This document shows, piece after piece, positions 15,001-20,800 of a DNA stretch of 64,000 bases. The stretch is from Luteolibacter luteus. GTDB lineage: Bacteria > Verrucomicrobiota > Verrucomicrobiia > Verrucomicrobiales > Akkermansiaceae. The notes below the pieces were generated by a model that worked only from the letters and a program-made list of their open reading frames with translations, was not told the DNA's origin and did not search any database. A program made the position numbers and the translations under genes. Position 1 is the stretch's first letter. Every line of letters starts with the position of its first letter. The stretch spans positions 124,001 to 188,000 of the forward strand of contig NZ_CP051774.1 in assembly GCF_012913485.1 (NCBI RefSeq), written 5' to 3'.

Positions 15001-17182
15001 TGTTCCCCGCGAAGACGTTCAAGGTGCCATCGTTCACGTTCGTCCCCGCGCCGGAGGAAGAAGGCAGTGCCGTGGTATTCCGGAAGATGCCGGTATTCAC
15101 CCCGGTCTCGGTCAGGACGATCGACTCGTAGTCACCGGTCGTGGTGTTCCGCACCAGGACCGTGACGGTTTGCACCGTGGTGGCACTCGTGTTCGCATCC
15201 GGATCCGTCATCGTGACGTAGATGCCATCGCCCGCGTTGTACGTGGTGACGGTGGTGCCGGTGGACGTGCTGAAGGCAATCACCGCTGCCGTGCCGCCGC
15301 CAGGCACGGAGACCGTATTCGTCGAGGTCACCCCGGAGTAGCCGGTGGCGACGGTATTCGCGATCGAACCCGCGGCCACGATCGTGGCGCGGTACTTGAG
15401 GGTCGTGGTCTGGCCACGCTGCAGGACGGGCACGGTGTAGCCTCCCGCATCCAGCGGGAAAGGCGTGCCCGAGCCGCTGTCGGGGATCGCCACGCCATCA
15501 CGCGTGGTACTACCCGCGACGTAGGAAATCTGCGCCGGCAAGTTGTCCACCACCACGATGTTCCCCAGGGCGACGAGGCCCGCGTTGTCCATGGTGATGG
15601 TGTATTCCAGCACGTCATTGATGCTGAGACCCGCCGGAGCGTTGTCGGTCGACGTTACCGAAGCCTTCCGCACCACTGGCACGGGGAAGCTCGGGATCGT
15701 GGTGCCGGCATCCAGATACGGATTGCCCGGACCGGCCGTGGCAGGATCCTGTCCCCACGCGCCCGCGATCAGCGTGCCGTCCGTGGTGTAGATGCGCATC
15801 CCGGTGTTATCCCTGTCGGGATCGAACAAGCGCTGCACCTGCAGGGCACCGGTCGGAAGGATCAGGTCGCACTTGCCGCCCAGCGGATCCGTCTGGGATC
15901 CCGCGCGGTCGCCATTGAAGTCCACGTAGAGCGTGGTGTTCTTCACCGGCGTCACCCATGCCGGGTTGCCATTCACGGTCGGTACCACTTCCGAGCTGCC
16001 CGGACCCCAGCCGAGGGACAGCGAGGTGGTGAGATCCGACTCCTGGACGAGGCTGAAGCCCCAGTCGTGGACATTGTTCGCCGTGGGTTTCGCGCCCACG
16101 CACTCGATCGCGTAGAAAGGCTTGGTGCTATCCGTGCCGATGAAGCTGGCACCGGAGTCCTGCGGCATCAGGTAGCGGTAGTTGCTCTTCGCCGGGATGC
16201 TGAAGGAGCTGGCACCCACGCGGGTATTCACGTTCACCGTGATCGCCGTCGTCGCCGGATTGTAGAGGAAAACGTAGGCATCATCGCCATCGGTCGCCGT
16301 GCCCACCGGGCTGTAGTAGCGCGTCCCCCACTGCGCCGTCGGTGCCACCGTGTACCAGCGGGTTTCATAGTTGCCGCCGATGTCACCGGTGATGATGTCC
16401 ACCTGCACCGGCTTCGTGGCAGTGACCGTCGCCCCCTTCAGGAGACCACGCTCCAGATAGTAGGTCTCGCCTTGGCCCAGGACCACCGTGGCATCCACCG
16501 AGCCGTTGCCGTCCTTGTCGATCTGCACCGATGTGCCCGGCTGCGAGGCCTGCACGAAAAGCGAGCACAGCTCGAACATCGAGGCCGTCAGCGGCGTCGG
16601 GAAAATCTCATCTTCCCCCACCGGGATGATGTAGCTCGTGCCCCAGTCGATCGTCGAATACACTTCCGTGGCATCCGCCAGCACCGCGCCAGGTGTGGTG
16701 GCCCAGGAAGAACGCGACATCACGATGCCTCGCGTGGCACCCACGCGGTCGCGACCATCATACAGGAAAGCCGTCGGATTGCGCGGCAGCACAATGCTAT
16801 TTCGCAAGGCGATCACGGTGCCGGAATTCAGACCTACGGGATCCGTCGTAAATCCGGGCGGCTTGCCATTTGCATCGTTGCCATCACCCCAGACCTGGGT
16901 CGTCGATTGCACCGGATTGTCCAGGCTCACTTCGTAGCCGTCCTCCCAGTGGTCATAGACGATCTTGGTCCCGGAGACAGCGGCCACCATCGACACGGTG
17001 GTGTCCATCGTGGTTCCGGTGTTGCTGGCTAAGGCTACGAAACTCTGCCGGATCTGCGCTTCCGGCATGGGGACGTAGTATTCCTGAACGATGGTTTGGG
17101 AGGAAGCTGACAAGATCCCCGCGAGTGCAAGGAACGGCTGGATCAGCTTACGGGCTCCGGTGAGGGCAGTCCGGTTTCTCAT
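1..17182 (-). CDS. Giant secreted adhesin-like protein with SdrD_B/Cna_B-type repeats (3' end beyond window)
   Basis: A single minus-strand frame stays open from an ATG at 17182 to the window edge, giving at least 5,727 codons; I checked its phase at several points. It begins with a hydrophobic signal peptide (about residues 1-30). Residues ~30-490 form a head resembling IgGFc-binding/adhesin N-terminal domains. After that come Ca-beta-like and DUF11-type beta domains (to ~1600), about four SdrD_B-like domains (~1600-2090), then 36 tandem ~102-residue units. Each unit opens with a loop of the pattern D-x-N-x-N-G-x-x-D-x-x-E, which matches an EF-hand-type calcium loop. It is probably a very long cell-surface stalk or adhesin, by analogy to SdrD. 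The C-terminus, and so any anchor, is not visible. The role is inferred and the reading frame is secure. Confidence 0.9.
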   Translation of the reverse strand, partial: MRNRTALTGARKLIQPFLALAGILSASSQTIVQEYYVPMPEAQIRQSFVALASNTGTTMDTTVSMVAAVSGTKIVYDHWEDGYEVSLDNPVQSTTQVWGDGNDANGKPPGFTTDPVGLNSGTVIALRNSIVLPRNPTAFLYDGRDRVGATRGIVMSRSSWATTPGAVLADATEVYSTIDWGTSYIIPVGEDEIFPTPLTASMFELCSLFVQASQPGTSVQIDKDGNGSVDATVVLGQGETYYLERGLLKGATVTATKPVQVDIITGDIGGNYETRWYTVAPTAQWGTRYYSPVGTATDGDDAYVFLYNPATTAITVNVNTRVGASSFSIPAKSNYRYLMPQDSGASFIGTDSTKPFYAIECVGAKPTANNVHDWGFSLVQESDLTTSLSLGWGPGSSEVVPTVNGNPAWVTPVKNTTLYVDFNGDRAGSQTDPLGGKCDLILPTGALQVQRLFDPDRDNTGMRIYTTDGTLIAGAWGQDPATAGPGNPYLDAGTTIPSFPVPVVRKASVTSTDNAPAGLSINDVLEYTITMDNAGLVALGNIVVVDNLPAQISYVAGSTTRDGVAIPDSGSGTPFPLDAGGYTVPVLQRGQTTTLKYRATIVAAGSIANTVATGYSGVTSTNTVSVPGGGTAAVIAFSTSTGTTVTTYNAGDGIYVTMTDPDANTSATTVQTVTVLVRNTTTGDYESIVLTETGVNTGIFRNTTALPSSSGAGTNVNDGTLNVFAGNSLSVSYTDPVYGETATGASSIGTPSPSKILYLSADGIGSPDQDLDRIDPVLTNDTTTSSTANLTSGTATIAAAATTTGSSNGPISSLSVSHTTGTGSNRLMLVALNYEDDGTAGINISSVTYGGVPLTLVLSRNSTQEVVTQLWRLVAPASGTANVVVTGTGIASDDSLHVGVTTFTGVDQTTPLGTAVANSGSGTSATVAVTAAAGDLVYATMALDDSRTSTSAAGQTDLYNAIQGTANNDGVRAVASTKPGVAGSVTSSWTTGNDAWSTVSVPIKPATSSSSLTFTQTPVLAENLILPTGAVLSGNVFYTVASGTMPATPAISAVLRYGTTTVATSNSTTQNGTSLTFGFPALSSAVTIPSGQALSLDIVNSVAGLSFRIDYDSTTKNSRITIPTTTVIHTDSIGVYDAPYPGGSLVTNPFNGQVLYVRTVVGDPFGAYDITSVGLAIDGPGTADDITTSLVAANVVATTASAKTYEYVWRTGSTTGAYSIAATAREGFEGTVTSQRSTSVNMSFRDVGTPSTTEFFTTGGASTLTYAPGESIVIRVTDLDQNQNPAQVETVIVTLTSSTGDTETITLTETGVNTGVFTATVPASATVAGSNNNGTLYAPAGSALSVSYVDVRDSNDVSTDTATVPAATPVDGISLTKVLVSPASGQVSAGQAVQFRLRVVNTGGTALSTVSLTDTFPTASLTYVSASTAPSTASGGTLSWSNVGPLAQGQAAEIFVNFTTNSVSGTVTNNATATGGTATSNSSASVIVTRPRVSVSKTVVSPASGTAGKGENVVFSIAVQNTGSTAIPNLPLEDMYSNETFEYVSSSLAPNAVGSGSLLWNDITGSGSLAVGATQTISVTLKVKGQANPAVNNAVVNYATDSNGDAVPPTSGSASLITTAGSIKGLVLEDKGTSGFGGGDTPLANVVVSLYSSDNTLLAVTTTAADGSYEFLGLALGTYAVVESDPTGFNSVADTDGANDNRIAVTLTSFTPSTGNNFLDLYINPALYANITGQVRNDTNANGLLTDVEAGIGGVTIELYTDPNGDGNPSDGTLYATTLTSTSATVGSYAFNLVPPGSYVVIETDPSGFVSTGDRTFPNDNRIPVTVAASATSSGNDFLDTTNTTALGSIGNLVWADINNNGLYDSATESGIANVTLQLFRTGDNPLAVQPYRVTTSGLGGVYSFANVVPGSYFIYIPASNFGSFGALATAPLSSVPTAASVNATDNDDNGEQAGGRGTPVITQGFSVVANVTNNTVDFGFVPNASLGTIAGTVLEDTNNDNTGDAGMAGVTITLLTDPNGNGLPDDGANAVSTTTTTAANGSYSFTGLAPGYYIVTQTPVSGYLFVSDSDGGVARRVSLLLNAGATAPANFVEERPGIVTGHLYIDTNGNGTQQEGEPNIAGAEILITDSNNATQTVTTGANGTWTATVPPGTTTAKVVSPPANSQQTEGNDPTTVTANPNATVSAGNDGYYIPATLTGRVYRDILGNSIEDGADSGLQGVIVRITDSLGVVRNVTTNATGDWTVSVPPGSTTVDVLELDASFPTGAVQREGTDPTVVTAVAGTSTPAGKDGYYFPATVTGHVYLDANGNGVQDAGETSLAGIDILVTSSTGATQTIETNSAGNWSASVPPGTTTALVVVTDPQFPAGATQTQGENPTSVLAVAAQVVSAGIDGYFLPAKVIGHLYIDTNGNGVEDVGEPALPGVSLIITDSLNVQRTVVTDSEGNWSVDVPPGATIADIVDTDPDIPANSVRTQGTDPTTVTAVAGSTANAGKDGFFVPARISGRLYIDTNGNGSQQAGEPNLPNVDVVITTSTGSTLRVTTDVNGNWTASVPPGTTIVDIDNADPQYPTGYQQTEGSDPNTVNAVAGVDTPAGVDGFYQPAILTGHLFSDTNGNGVEDAGEPGLAGVDIQITDSTGAVRTVVTDGAGNWTASVPPGSTLVDIVDTDPQIPSGATRTVGQDPVTITAVAGSTTPVGVATGFYQSATVTGILYLDRNGNGTRDAGELPIPDIDITITDSTGATRTVATDALGVWTAAVPPGTTSAKVVTTDPQFPAGVTQTEGTDPTMVTAVAGSSVNAGNDGYFLPSTVAGVVYRDVNGNGSRDAGEPGLEGVIVRVTDSLGVSRDALTATDGSWTLSVPPGTTTVDVITQDITFPAGGQQSEGTDPNTVTAIAGSPVDGGTDGYYFPGTVTGYVFLDTNGNGTQEPNETGIGNLDIEITDSNGAVQVVSTAISGNWSAIVPPGATTVRVVTSDPQFPAGATLTIGTDPRTVTAVAAGNVSAGVHGYYVASTVTGVIYLDTNGNGTQQAGEPGIAGVNVLVTDSLGNPQTVTTAADGRWTALVPPGTTTADLDQASPAIPSGAVQIQGTDPTTVTAVAGATVDGGKDGFYVAATVSGHLFVDTNGDGIQNPGEPNLPSVDVIVTDSNGVVHVVTTGTDGNWSLSVPPGATLVDVDQSDPQFPAGGTLTAGADPVTVTAVAGTTVPVAPIGYEILGVVTGHLYYDINGDNDQDPGEQDMAGIDVVVTDSLGAVHTVETDALGNWIVNVPPGSTSAKVNTLDPQFPAGAVQREGTDPTVVTAVAGTTVSAGNDGYFIATSVTGTIFVDLNHNGVRDEGEPGLANVSVTVTDSNGQDQTVVTNEQGVWVASVPPGSTTCTIVESGPAFPAGFQKTFGLTTETKNVVTGPPVNFTGAGYYFTGTISGHLFSDTNGNGEEEAGEPGLEGISLTIVDSLGETQTVVTNASGNWTASVPPGTVTVDVVNAGLPAGSVLTSGADPLTLTAVAGQDTAATTATGYYLAATVTGHLYVDTNGNGVQDGSEPNLPGVNVFISDSNGGSQTVVTDAGGNWSVSVPPGTTLSNVDEADLQYPAGAMQTQGEIIGNTTAVAGETRASTPVGLFIPAVIKGHLYLDLNGNGTQDFVTHNLPNVDVLVTDSLGNTQRVTTDANGDWTATVPPGAASATVDSNDPQYPTGYTVTEGAATTLFNALAGQTVNSTPVGFYLGATVSGHLYVDTNGNGQEDAGEPGLGGVTINVTDSLGNPHVTQTDASGNWSVPVPPGSTVVDVDQNDPQFPAGGTLSQGSDPVTVVAVGGENTSTGPIGYKLIGTLTGHLYVDTNGNGTQDSGEPDLENVDVIITDALDKVQVVVTNATGDWTASVPPGGTTVKVSTADPQFPAGAVSSEGTDPTVVTAEAGATVSAGIDGFYLSTSMTGAIFVDLNHDGVRDPNEPGLAGVTVEVTDVNGATQQVVTNELGVWTATVPPGSTTATVLETGPAFPSGFQRTVGDGSDTVVAVVNSTTAVESNGYYFPGTVNGSLFSDTNGNGVRDPGEPGLEGINIIVTDSLGEQHIVTTDEDGNWSVSVPPGTTLVDIDNAGLPAGSVQTVGNDPVTVTAVSGQATPSGSSAGFYQPGTVSGHLYADTNGNGVQDPSEPALAGVNIFVRDSNGNTRTVVTGADGNWIASVPPGTTVIDIDEADAQYPAGSTQTEGSPLTTVTAVAGADTPAGSAGFFTPAIVTGHLYLDLNGNGNQDFVIHDLANVNILITDSLGNTQTVVTDAEGDWSASVPPGLVTAAIDTNDPEYPSGSTVTQGSLITPITAVAGTTTGSTPVGFFFPATVRGHLYVDTNGNGTQDAGEPNLGNVNVRVTSAINNTQTVVTNANGDWFATVPPGNTIVSIDKADPDYPAAYLQTEGTDPSLVFAVGSLDTFAGNDGFYQPATVSGHLFTDVNGNGTEDSGEPGLAGVDVLITDSNGNTQTVTTDASGNWTASVPPGQTTIDIVNSDPQIPAGATQTAGTDPVTVNAEAGQNTPAGGAAGFYLASSINGLVYSDTNGNGFRDAGEPGLGGVSVEILDSNNSTQTVVTDADGLWTASVPPGTTQVTVVTATLPFVGMVQKEGTNPSSVTAVAGQSVNAGSDGFYRAAEVQGFVYRDVNGDGAFNGIDEPLANVIVRVTDSTGAIRDVTTNASGIWTASVPPGETTADILELDATFPNGATRREGTDPTTVTAVAGTSVSAGNDGYYFPATITGLVFLDVNGNGTREPSEPGIANIDVIITDSNGALQTVVTDTAGLWSAIVPPGSTQVQVVTTDPDMPSASVQTAGTNPNLVNAVPNVITQAGTDGYYVAASVTGVIYDDTNGNGTQQGTEAGIANVTVLITDSLGNTQTVTTGGDGRWTAAVPPGATIVDITDTNGQIPAAATQTQGTDPTTVTAVAGVIADAGKDGFYVSTSLSGHLFVDNDGNGLQDPGDPPLAGVDIIVTDSNGVVHVVTTDSNGDWSIQVPPGSTIVDVDQTDPDFPVGGTLVTGTDPVTVTTSTAGPTVIPPLAYEILGTITGHIYLDVNDSGAQDAGEPNLANITVVITDSLGQPHLVETDGLGNWTVSVPTGTTTINVDESDPQFPVGALHREGEDPNTVEALAGTTVDGGIDGYYLATSVTGVIYNDLNGNGVRDTGEPGLANVPVQVTAVNGSQFVLTNADGIWVASVPPGPVTATVNEADPLFTTDFVRTEGDGTDTVTAANGSSVAVVTNGYYFPGSISGHLYIDVNGNGTQDSGEPNLANVDLVVTNSLGTPVTLTTDANGDWSAPIAPGAVNINMDESDPDFPAGATQTEGEDPNTVTVLSGQNTFGGNDGYYIAATVTGHLYVDVNGNGIQDAGEPDLAGVNVFVAGSNGITTTVVTDASGNWTASVAPGATVIDIDESDPQFPQGGVQRQGQPLTTVTAVANSTVSGGVNGYFVPAIITGHLYLDLNGNGNQDMTIHNLANVDILVTDSNGNTQRVTTDANGDWTASVPPGQAFATVDAADPEYPAGSVITQGALTTVFDAVAGDSLDSIPVGFFFPATVSGHLYIDSNGNGRQDAGEPNIPGVDVLITTALLNTFTVTTDANGNWTATVPPGTTIADIQESDPQYPGAGYVRTEGDDPTTVAAVASINTSAGNDGFYRSGTISGHLFTDLNGNGVEDPGEPGLAGVDILITDVNGNTQVVTTGGDGNWTATVPPGATLIDIVDA
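500..2332 (-). repeat. Cassette A, copy 3 (units 29-34)
   Basis: This 1,833-bp block lies 12 units after copy 2. It shares DVDQTDPDFPVGGT (29), AYEILG then GHIYLD (30), IYNDLNGNG (31) and a loop ending in IHNL (34). Another B-type copy begins at 499 and leaves the window. Confidence 0.75.
2333..4168 (-). repeat. Cassette B, full copy (units 23-28)
   Basis: This 1,836-bp block has the same unit order as 7835-9673. Units 23 and 24 also match units 35 and 36 at the left edge (INNT/LLNT segments, AGNDGFY, then GHLFTD). Confidence 0.7.
4169..6001 (-). repeat. Cassette A, copy 2 (units 17-22)
   Basis: This 1,833-bp block directly follows copy 1 and matches it in order. It contains DVDQNDPQFPAGGT with GYKLIG (17), FVDLNHDG (19), LFSDTNGN (20) and a loop ending in IHDL (22). 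Confidence 0.75.
6002..7834 (-). repeat. Cassette A, copy 1 (units 11-16)
   Basis: This block is 1,833 bp, the same length as the two other A copies. It has characteristic units: a DVDQSDPQFPAGGT unit ending in GYEILG (unit 11), an FVDLNHNG unit (13), an LFSDTNGN unit (14) and a unit whose loop ends in THNL rather than GEP (16). Confidence 0.75.
7835..9673 (-). repeat. Cassette B, full copy (units 5-10)
   Basis: This six-unit block of 1,839 bp matches the block at 2333-4168 unit for unit at a fixed distance of 18 units. Examples are VYRDVNG (units 8 and 26), FLD-NGNGT-EP (units 9 and 27) and DTNGNGTQQ (units 10 and 28). The copies are diverged, so the duplication is old. Confidence 0.7.
9674..10885 (-). 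repeat. Cassette B, partial copy (units 1-4)
   Basis: These four units match the last four of cassette B. Unit 2 has the distinctive VYRD opening also seen in units 8 and 26. Unit 3 resembles unit 9 (PQFPAGAT, then AVAA). Unit 4 resembles unit 10 (IP...QGTDPTTVTAVAG, then GGKDGF/AGKDGF). The first two B-type units appear to be missing at the N-terminal edge of the array. Class assignment is by eye. Confidence 0.65.
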
Positions 17183-17243
17183 GGGGTGGCGCTAAAGGCC
17201 CGCCGACAGTGCATCCTCCGCTGAGTACGGATTCCGCTTCTCC

Positions 17244-17264
17244 GGAAATGCTCCGCGCATTTCC
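17244..17264 (-). promoter_or_regulatory. Perfect stem-loop in the leader of the giant gene
   Basis: GGAAATGC (17244-17251) pairs exactly with GCATTTCC (17257-17264) across a five-base loop. It lies about 62-82 bases upstream of the ATG at 17182, in the likely untranslated leader. No run of T follows, so a terminator is unlikely; an mRNA-stability or translation-control element is possible. Confidence 0.4.
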
Positions 17265-17325
17265 AGCTTTCTCCTGAGGGACGAACCTATGTGTGGGACA
17301 TTTAGCAGCGTCGTTCAGGAGGATC

Positions 17326-17340
17326 CACTTCCCGGAAGTG
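17326..17340. promoter_or_regulatory. 15-bp palindrome CACTTCCCGGAAGTG, candidate operator
   Basis: Seven-base arms CACTTCC and GGAAGTG surround one central base, 144 bp upstream of the giant gene and just downstream of its candidate promoter. The symmetry suits a dimeric regulator; no regulator can be named. Confidence 0.35.
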
Positions 17341-17357
17341 ATGAACAACGCGCCAAT

Positions 17358-17385
17358 GCTCTACCTAGCTTTTTGTAATCGTCAA
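17358..17385 (-). promoter_or_regulatory. Candidate promoter of the giant gene
   Basis: On the minus strand TTGACG (17385-17380) is followed after 16 bases by TAGAGC (17363-17358). The -35 box is good and the -10 box poor. The AT-richer stretch 17341-17460 is the only promoter-like sequence upstream. The rest of 17183-17519 holds only the palindrome and stem-loop listed separately. Confidence 0.25.
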
Positions 17386-17519
17386 CCCAGAGAGATCAAA
17401 AGGAGTACTTAATCTTCAAATACCCCTATACGATTTTTGCGCAGAGGCTCAAAAGGTTGCAAAAAGCCCCACAAAAAGACCGACCTAGAAGCTGGCACCC
17501 GGATTGCGTGAAGCTTTGC

Positions 17520-17774
17520 ATGCAATACCGACTCATTCTCTGGCGCGAAGAACGGGAAGATTCCGAAGGTCCCCTCTGGGAGGAAATCTCCACAAAACCC
17601 TTCCCCCGCTTCGAGCAGGGCGATCTCATCGCTGCCATCCAATCCCTACCCAAGAAGCCGGACGAAATCTTCGTCGTCTCCCGCGTCGAGTACCGCTTCG
17701 AAGGCATCGGCCCCGAGCGCCAGGCCTCCCAGAACATCTACTTCAAGATCCAGCTCGGCGGCCTCTCGAACTGA
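17520..17774 (+). CDS. Small hypothetical protein (84 aa)
   Basis: An 84-residue soluble protein without a signal peptide, beginning MQYRLILWREER. The frame is open 63 bases further upstream to an earlier ATG (17457), but that extension is basic and non-protein-like, so I start at 17520. The central segment FPRFEQGDLIAAIQSLPKKPDE and the later VEYRFEG strand suggest a compact alpha/beta fold. It is transcribed away from the giant gene and converges on the FAD oxidoreductase gene. I recognise no family. Confidence 0.6.
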   Translation: MQYRLILWREEREDSEGPLWEEISTKPFPRFEQGDLIAAIQSLPKKPDEIFVVSRVEYRFEGIGPERQASQNIYFKIQLGGLSN

Positions 17775-17854
17775 TGCATCCTGCGCAGCTCCCGCGCAGA
17801 TTGCAGGGCATCCAGCATCGGACCCCTCCATCGCGAAGCGCTGGCCGTTTTGAG

Positions 17855-17880
17855 GATTGATGATTGGAAGATTGATGATT
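17855..17880. repeat. Short direct repeat GATTGATGATT x2
   Basis: The 11-mer occurs at 17855-17865 and 17870-17880, a 15-bp period. It sits in the gap between convergent gene ends 17774 and 17888. There is no obvious function. Confidence 0.5.
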
Positions 17881-17887
17881 TCCCCGC

Positions 17888-20800
17888 TCACGGCAACTCC
17901 CGCCCGCCCGACAGCTTCCACTTGAGCAGAGGCAGGACGACCTTGCCGATACCCTGCGCTGCCGGATGAACCCCGTCCGGAACGTAACCCTGAAAGGAGG
18001 CAAGATCGTCCTGCTGCAAGGCAGCCCAATTCGGGTGATGATCGATGAGGAGCAGCCCTCTCTCTGCCGCCACCTCCCGGTACATCTCGTAATAGGCCGC
18101 CAGATTGGGACGCAGGGTCGCGGAGGCATTGCTGCCTGTCGGGGAGTTCCAGACCGTGTTCATCGTCTGGAGGATGATTTCCACCGCGGGGTTCTGCGCT
18201 TGGATCGAATCGATCATGCTCAGGAGATTCGTGAGCGCTTGGGCGACGGAGAGCGAGGGCGTGCCATCGCTGTAGAGGAAGGCATCATTCATCGCGAATT
18301 CGATGAAGACCGTGTCGGGGTGATGCGCCAGCACCTTGGTCGAAAGCTGCGCCACTCCTTCCGCCGAGTTCTTTCCGCTCAGCCCGCTATTCACCACCGT
18401 GAGAAGCCCGGGATATTTCGTGGAGAGCCATGAATCCATCCCCCCGACCCAGGCACCGCTGGCCGTGAGGCTGGTGCCATAGACCACCACCTTGCGCGCC
18501 TGTCCCGTCGCGAGCGCGGTGACCAGGGAAGAAGCCTTCGCATCGAGGGCCACGCGGAAAAACTCACGGTTCTTCCCCGCCGGCATCGGCAGCGCATAGC
18601 TGGCAAAGGGACTGGTTCCCTCCGGCGGCCAGATCGAGAATGGAAGATGGTAGCTGTTAGACCCCGCCGGCGAAAGCATCGGATGGCTGATCCGCAGGTC
18701 ATAGATGCTCTCCTCGCCGAAGAGCCCGAAGTAAGCCGGATGCCCCTTCACCGCAGTGATGAAACTCTCATCGGACACATAGGGATCCATCCCGAGTTCG
18801 AGCTCTCGTCCGTCGCTCAAGCCATCACCATCGGAATCCGCCGCCGGATCCATCGCGGAGAATCCCACCGCATCGGCGATCACGTAGCCGCCCGTCCCCG
18901 TCGTCTTGAGAATCACCCCTTCCCCGGGCGAGCCATTGAATTGGTAAAGCCCGAGCGGATTCCACTTCGCGCCATTCGAGCGCTGATCGACAGTCACCGT
19001 CGAGACACCACCCGCGTGATGGATTTCCACCGGAACATTCGCGGCCCGGTTCGTATGCGCGGTCCAGCGCAGCGATACCCGTTGGTGGCCGGAAAGACCG
19101 GCGGGCAAGGCATAGCGCACCTGCTTGCTCCCCTGCCCGCTGTTGTCGTTGTGAATATAGTCCGCACCGACAAAGCCCGCGGTGCTCGTGCCCGAAATCC
19201 AATCGCCCGTCACCGAGACCAGCGCGGCATCCGTGTTGTCCACCACCGAGGTCGGTGCCCCGACCACCGGTTCCCCCAGCGCCTGCTGTGCCGCGAGCAA
19301 TAGCGGCCGCAGCTCCGGATACGAAATCGCCTGCACCGCGATGTTCTTGTCGATCGCAAGGGAAGCCGCGATCGATGCCGATTGCGACAAGCCCATAAAC
19401 ACCGGCTCCATGCGGATCGAGCCGAAGGCCATGTGCGAGGCCGAGATGCTCCACGGCACCAGCAGGTTCGTGCACTCGCCCGCACGCGGGATGATCGAGC
19501 GATAGGAAACCGGATAGGGATTCGCCAGCGGAAGCTGGATATCCCCCTCGTTCTTCACCATGCCATCCTTCACATGGCGCTGCACGTGGTGCGAATCCAT
19601 CGCGTAGGCGGCCAGCCCCACCGAATCCGGCGCGATGAGTTCGCCGGTGCAGTGATGCTGGTTCATCACGTAGTCCGAGACCATGCGCCGCGCCTCGCGG
19701 ACGTAGAGCTGCCACGGCCAGTTGCCATTGTCCGTGAATTCATCCGCAGGCAGGCCCCAGTTCGCATGGTTGTTCCGGATCGAAGCCGGCACCCGCGGAT
19801 GATTCTGGAGCGTCCACAGCAGCCCGCGCTGCCAGTTCTCATGCTGCTTGGCCAGCGCCAGCCGCGCATCGTGACCCAGCGTCGTCCAGTCCCAGTCCGC
19901 GCCGTAGTTCTTGCCGATGAAGTCGGTGGAGATGCCACCGGTATTGTTCGAGTCCGTCTTCCGGTTCGGCATCAGGTCCAGCTTGAAGAAGCCCGTGGTC
20001 TGTCCGGCCTCGATCGAACGGAAAAGCAGCTCATAGTCCGCCTCATTATAACCCGGAGGCTGGGCGACCATCACGCGATTCGCCGCAACGTCCGTCAGCA
20101 CCATGCGGAAGCAATACGCCTGCAGGCGGCGATCACTGCTGCCATCGGTCCCGCCGGAGCTCGCATTCACCCCGGGCAGCAGGCCGCTCGCCGCATTGCC
20201 GGGGACCACATAGGGATCGATGTCGTCGCGCAGCTGGTTCTTCGTCGCCCCTGCTGCCTGGATCCCGTTCACGGTCTCGCCATGCGTTGCGTTTGCCTCA
20301 CGGCCCACCGTGAAGCTGACACCGGCGCCGGGCAACAGGTCGCCCTCGTAGCTCGCATCGATGAACATCTTCCCGCCGAACTCGCGGCCATCCTCCAAGC
20401 GGATGTGCGAGATCTTGCTACCGCCCATCACCACGCCGTCATCCAGATCCAGGCGACCGGTCACCAGCGTGACACTTTGCTCGGACAGCAGCTGGGTAAA
20501 GACCGCCTCTGCCACCTTCGGCTCGAAGACCGAGGCGATCTCAAGCGTGGCATTCAGCGCCGGACTCCCTTGCCCGGCATTCCCGAAGCTTTCGCGGCTC
20601 TGCCAATTCCACGCCGACCCCTGCTGATAATGCAGGTACAGGCGATGGTAGAACTCACGGCTGAGCCCGCCGAGGATCGCCGGGTTCCCCAGATCGGTCC
20701 AGCCGAGGCCGCTCGTGGTCAAGCCGCCGAGATGCGCCGTCGGGGAGACCAGCACCACGCTTTTCCCGGATCGGGAAGCCTGCACCGCCGCCACCACCCC

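Noticed and set aside
179..17032. Very long plus-strand open frames (584, 1,422, 1,550 and 1,397 codons)
   Set aside because: Their translations are R/H/G/A/I/D-rich and meaningless, and mirror the periodicity of the minus-strand repeats. They are antisense shadows of the giant gene.
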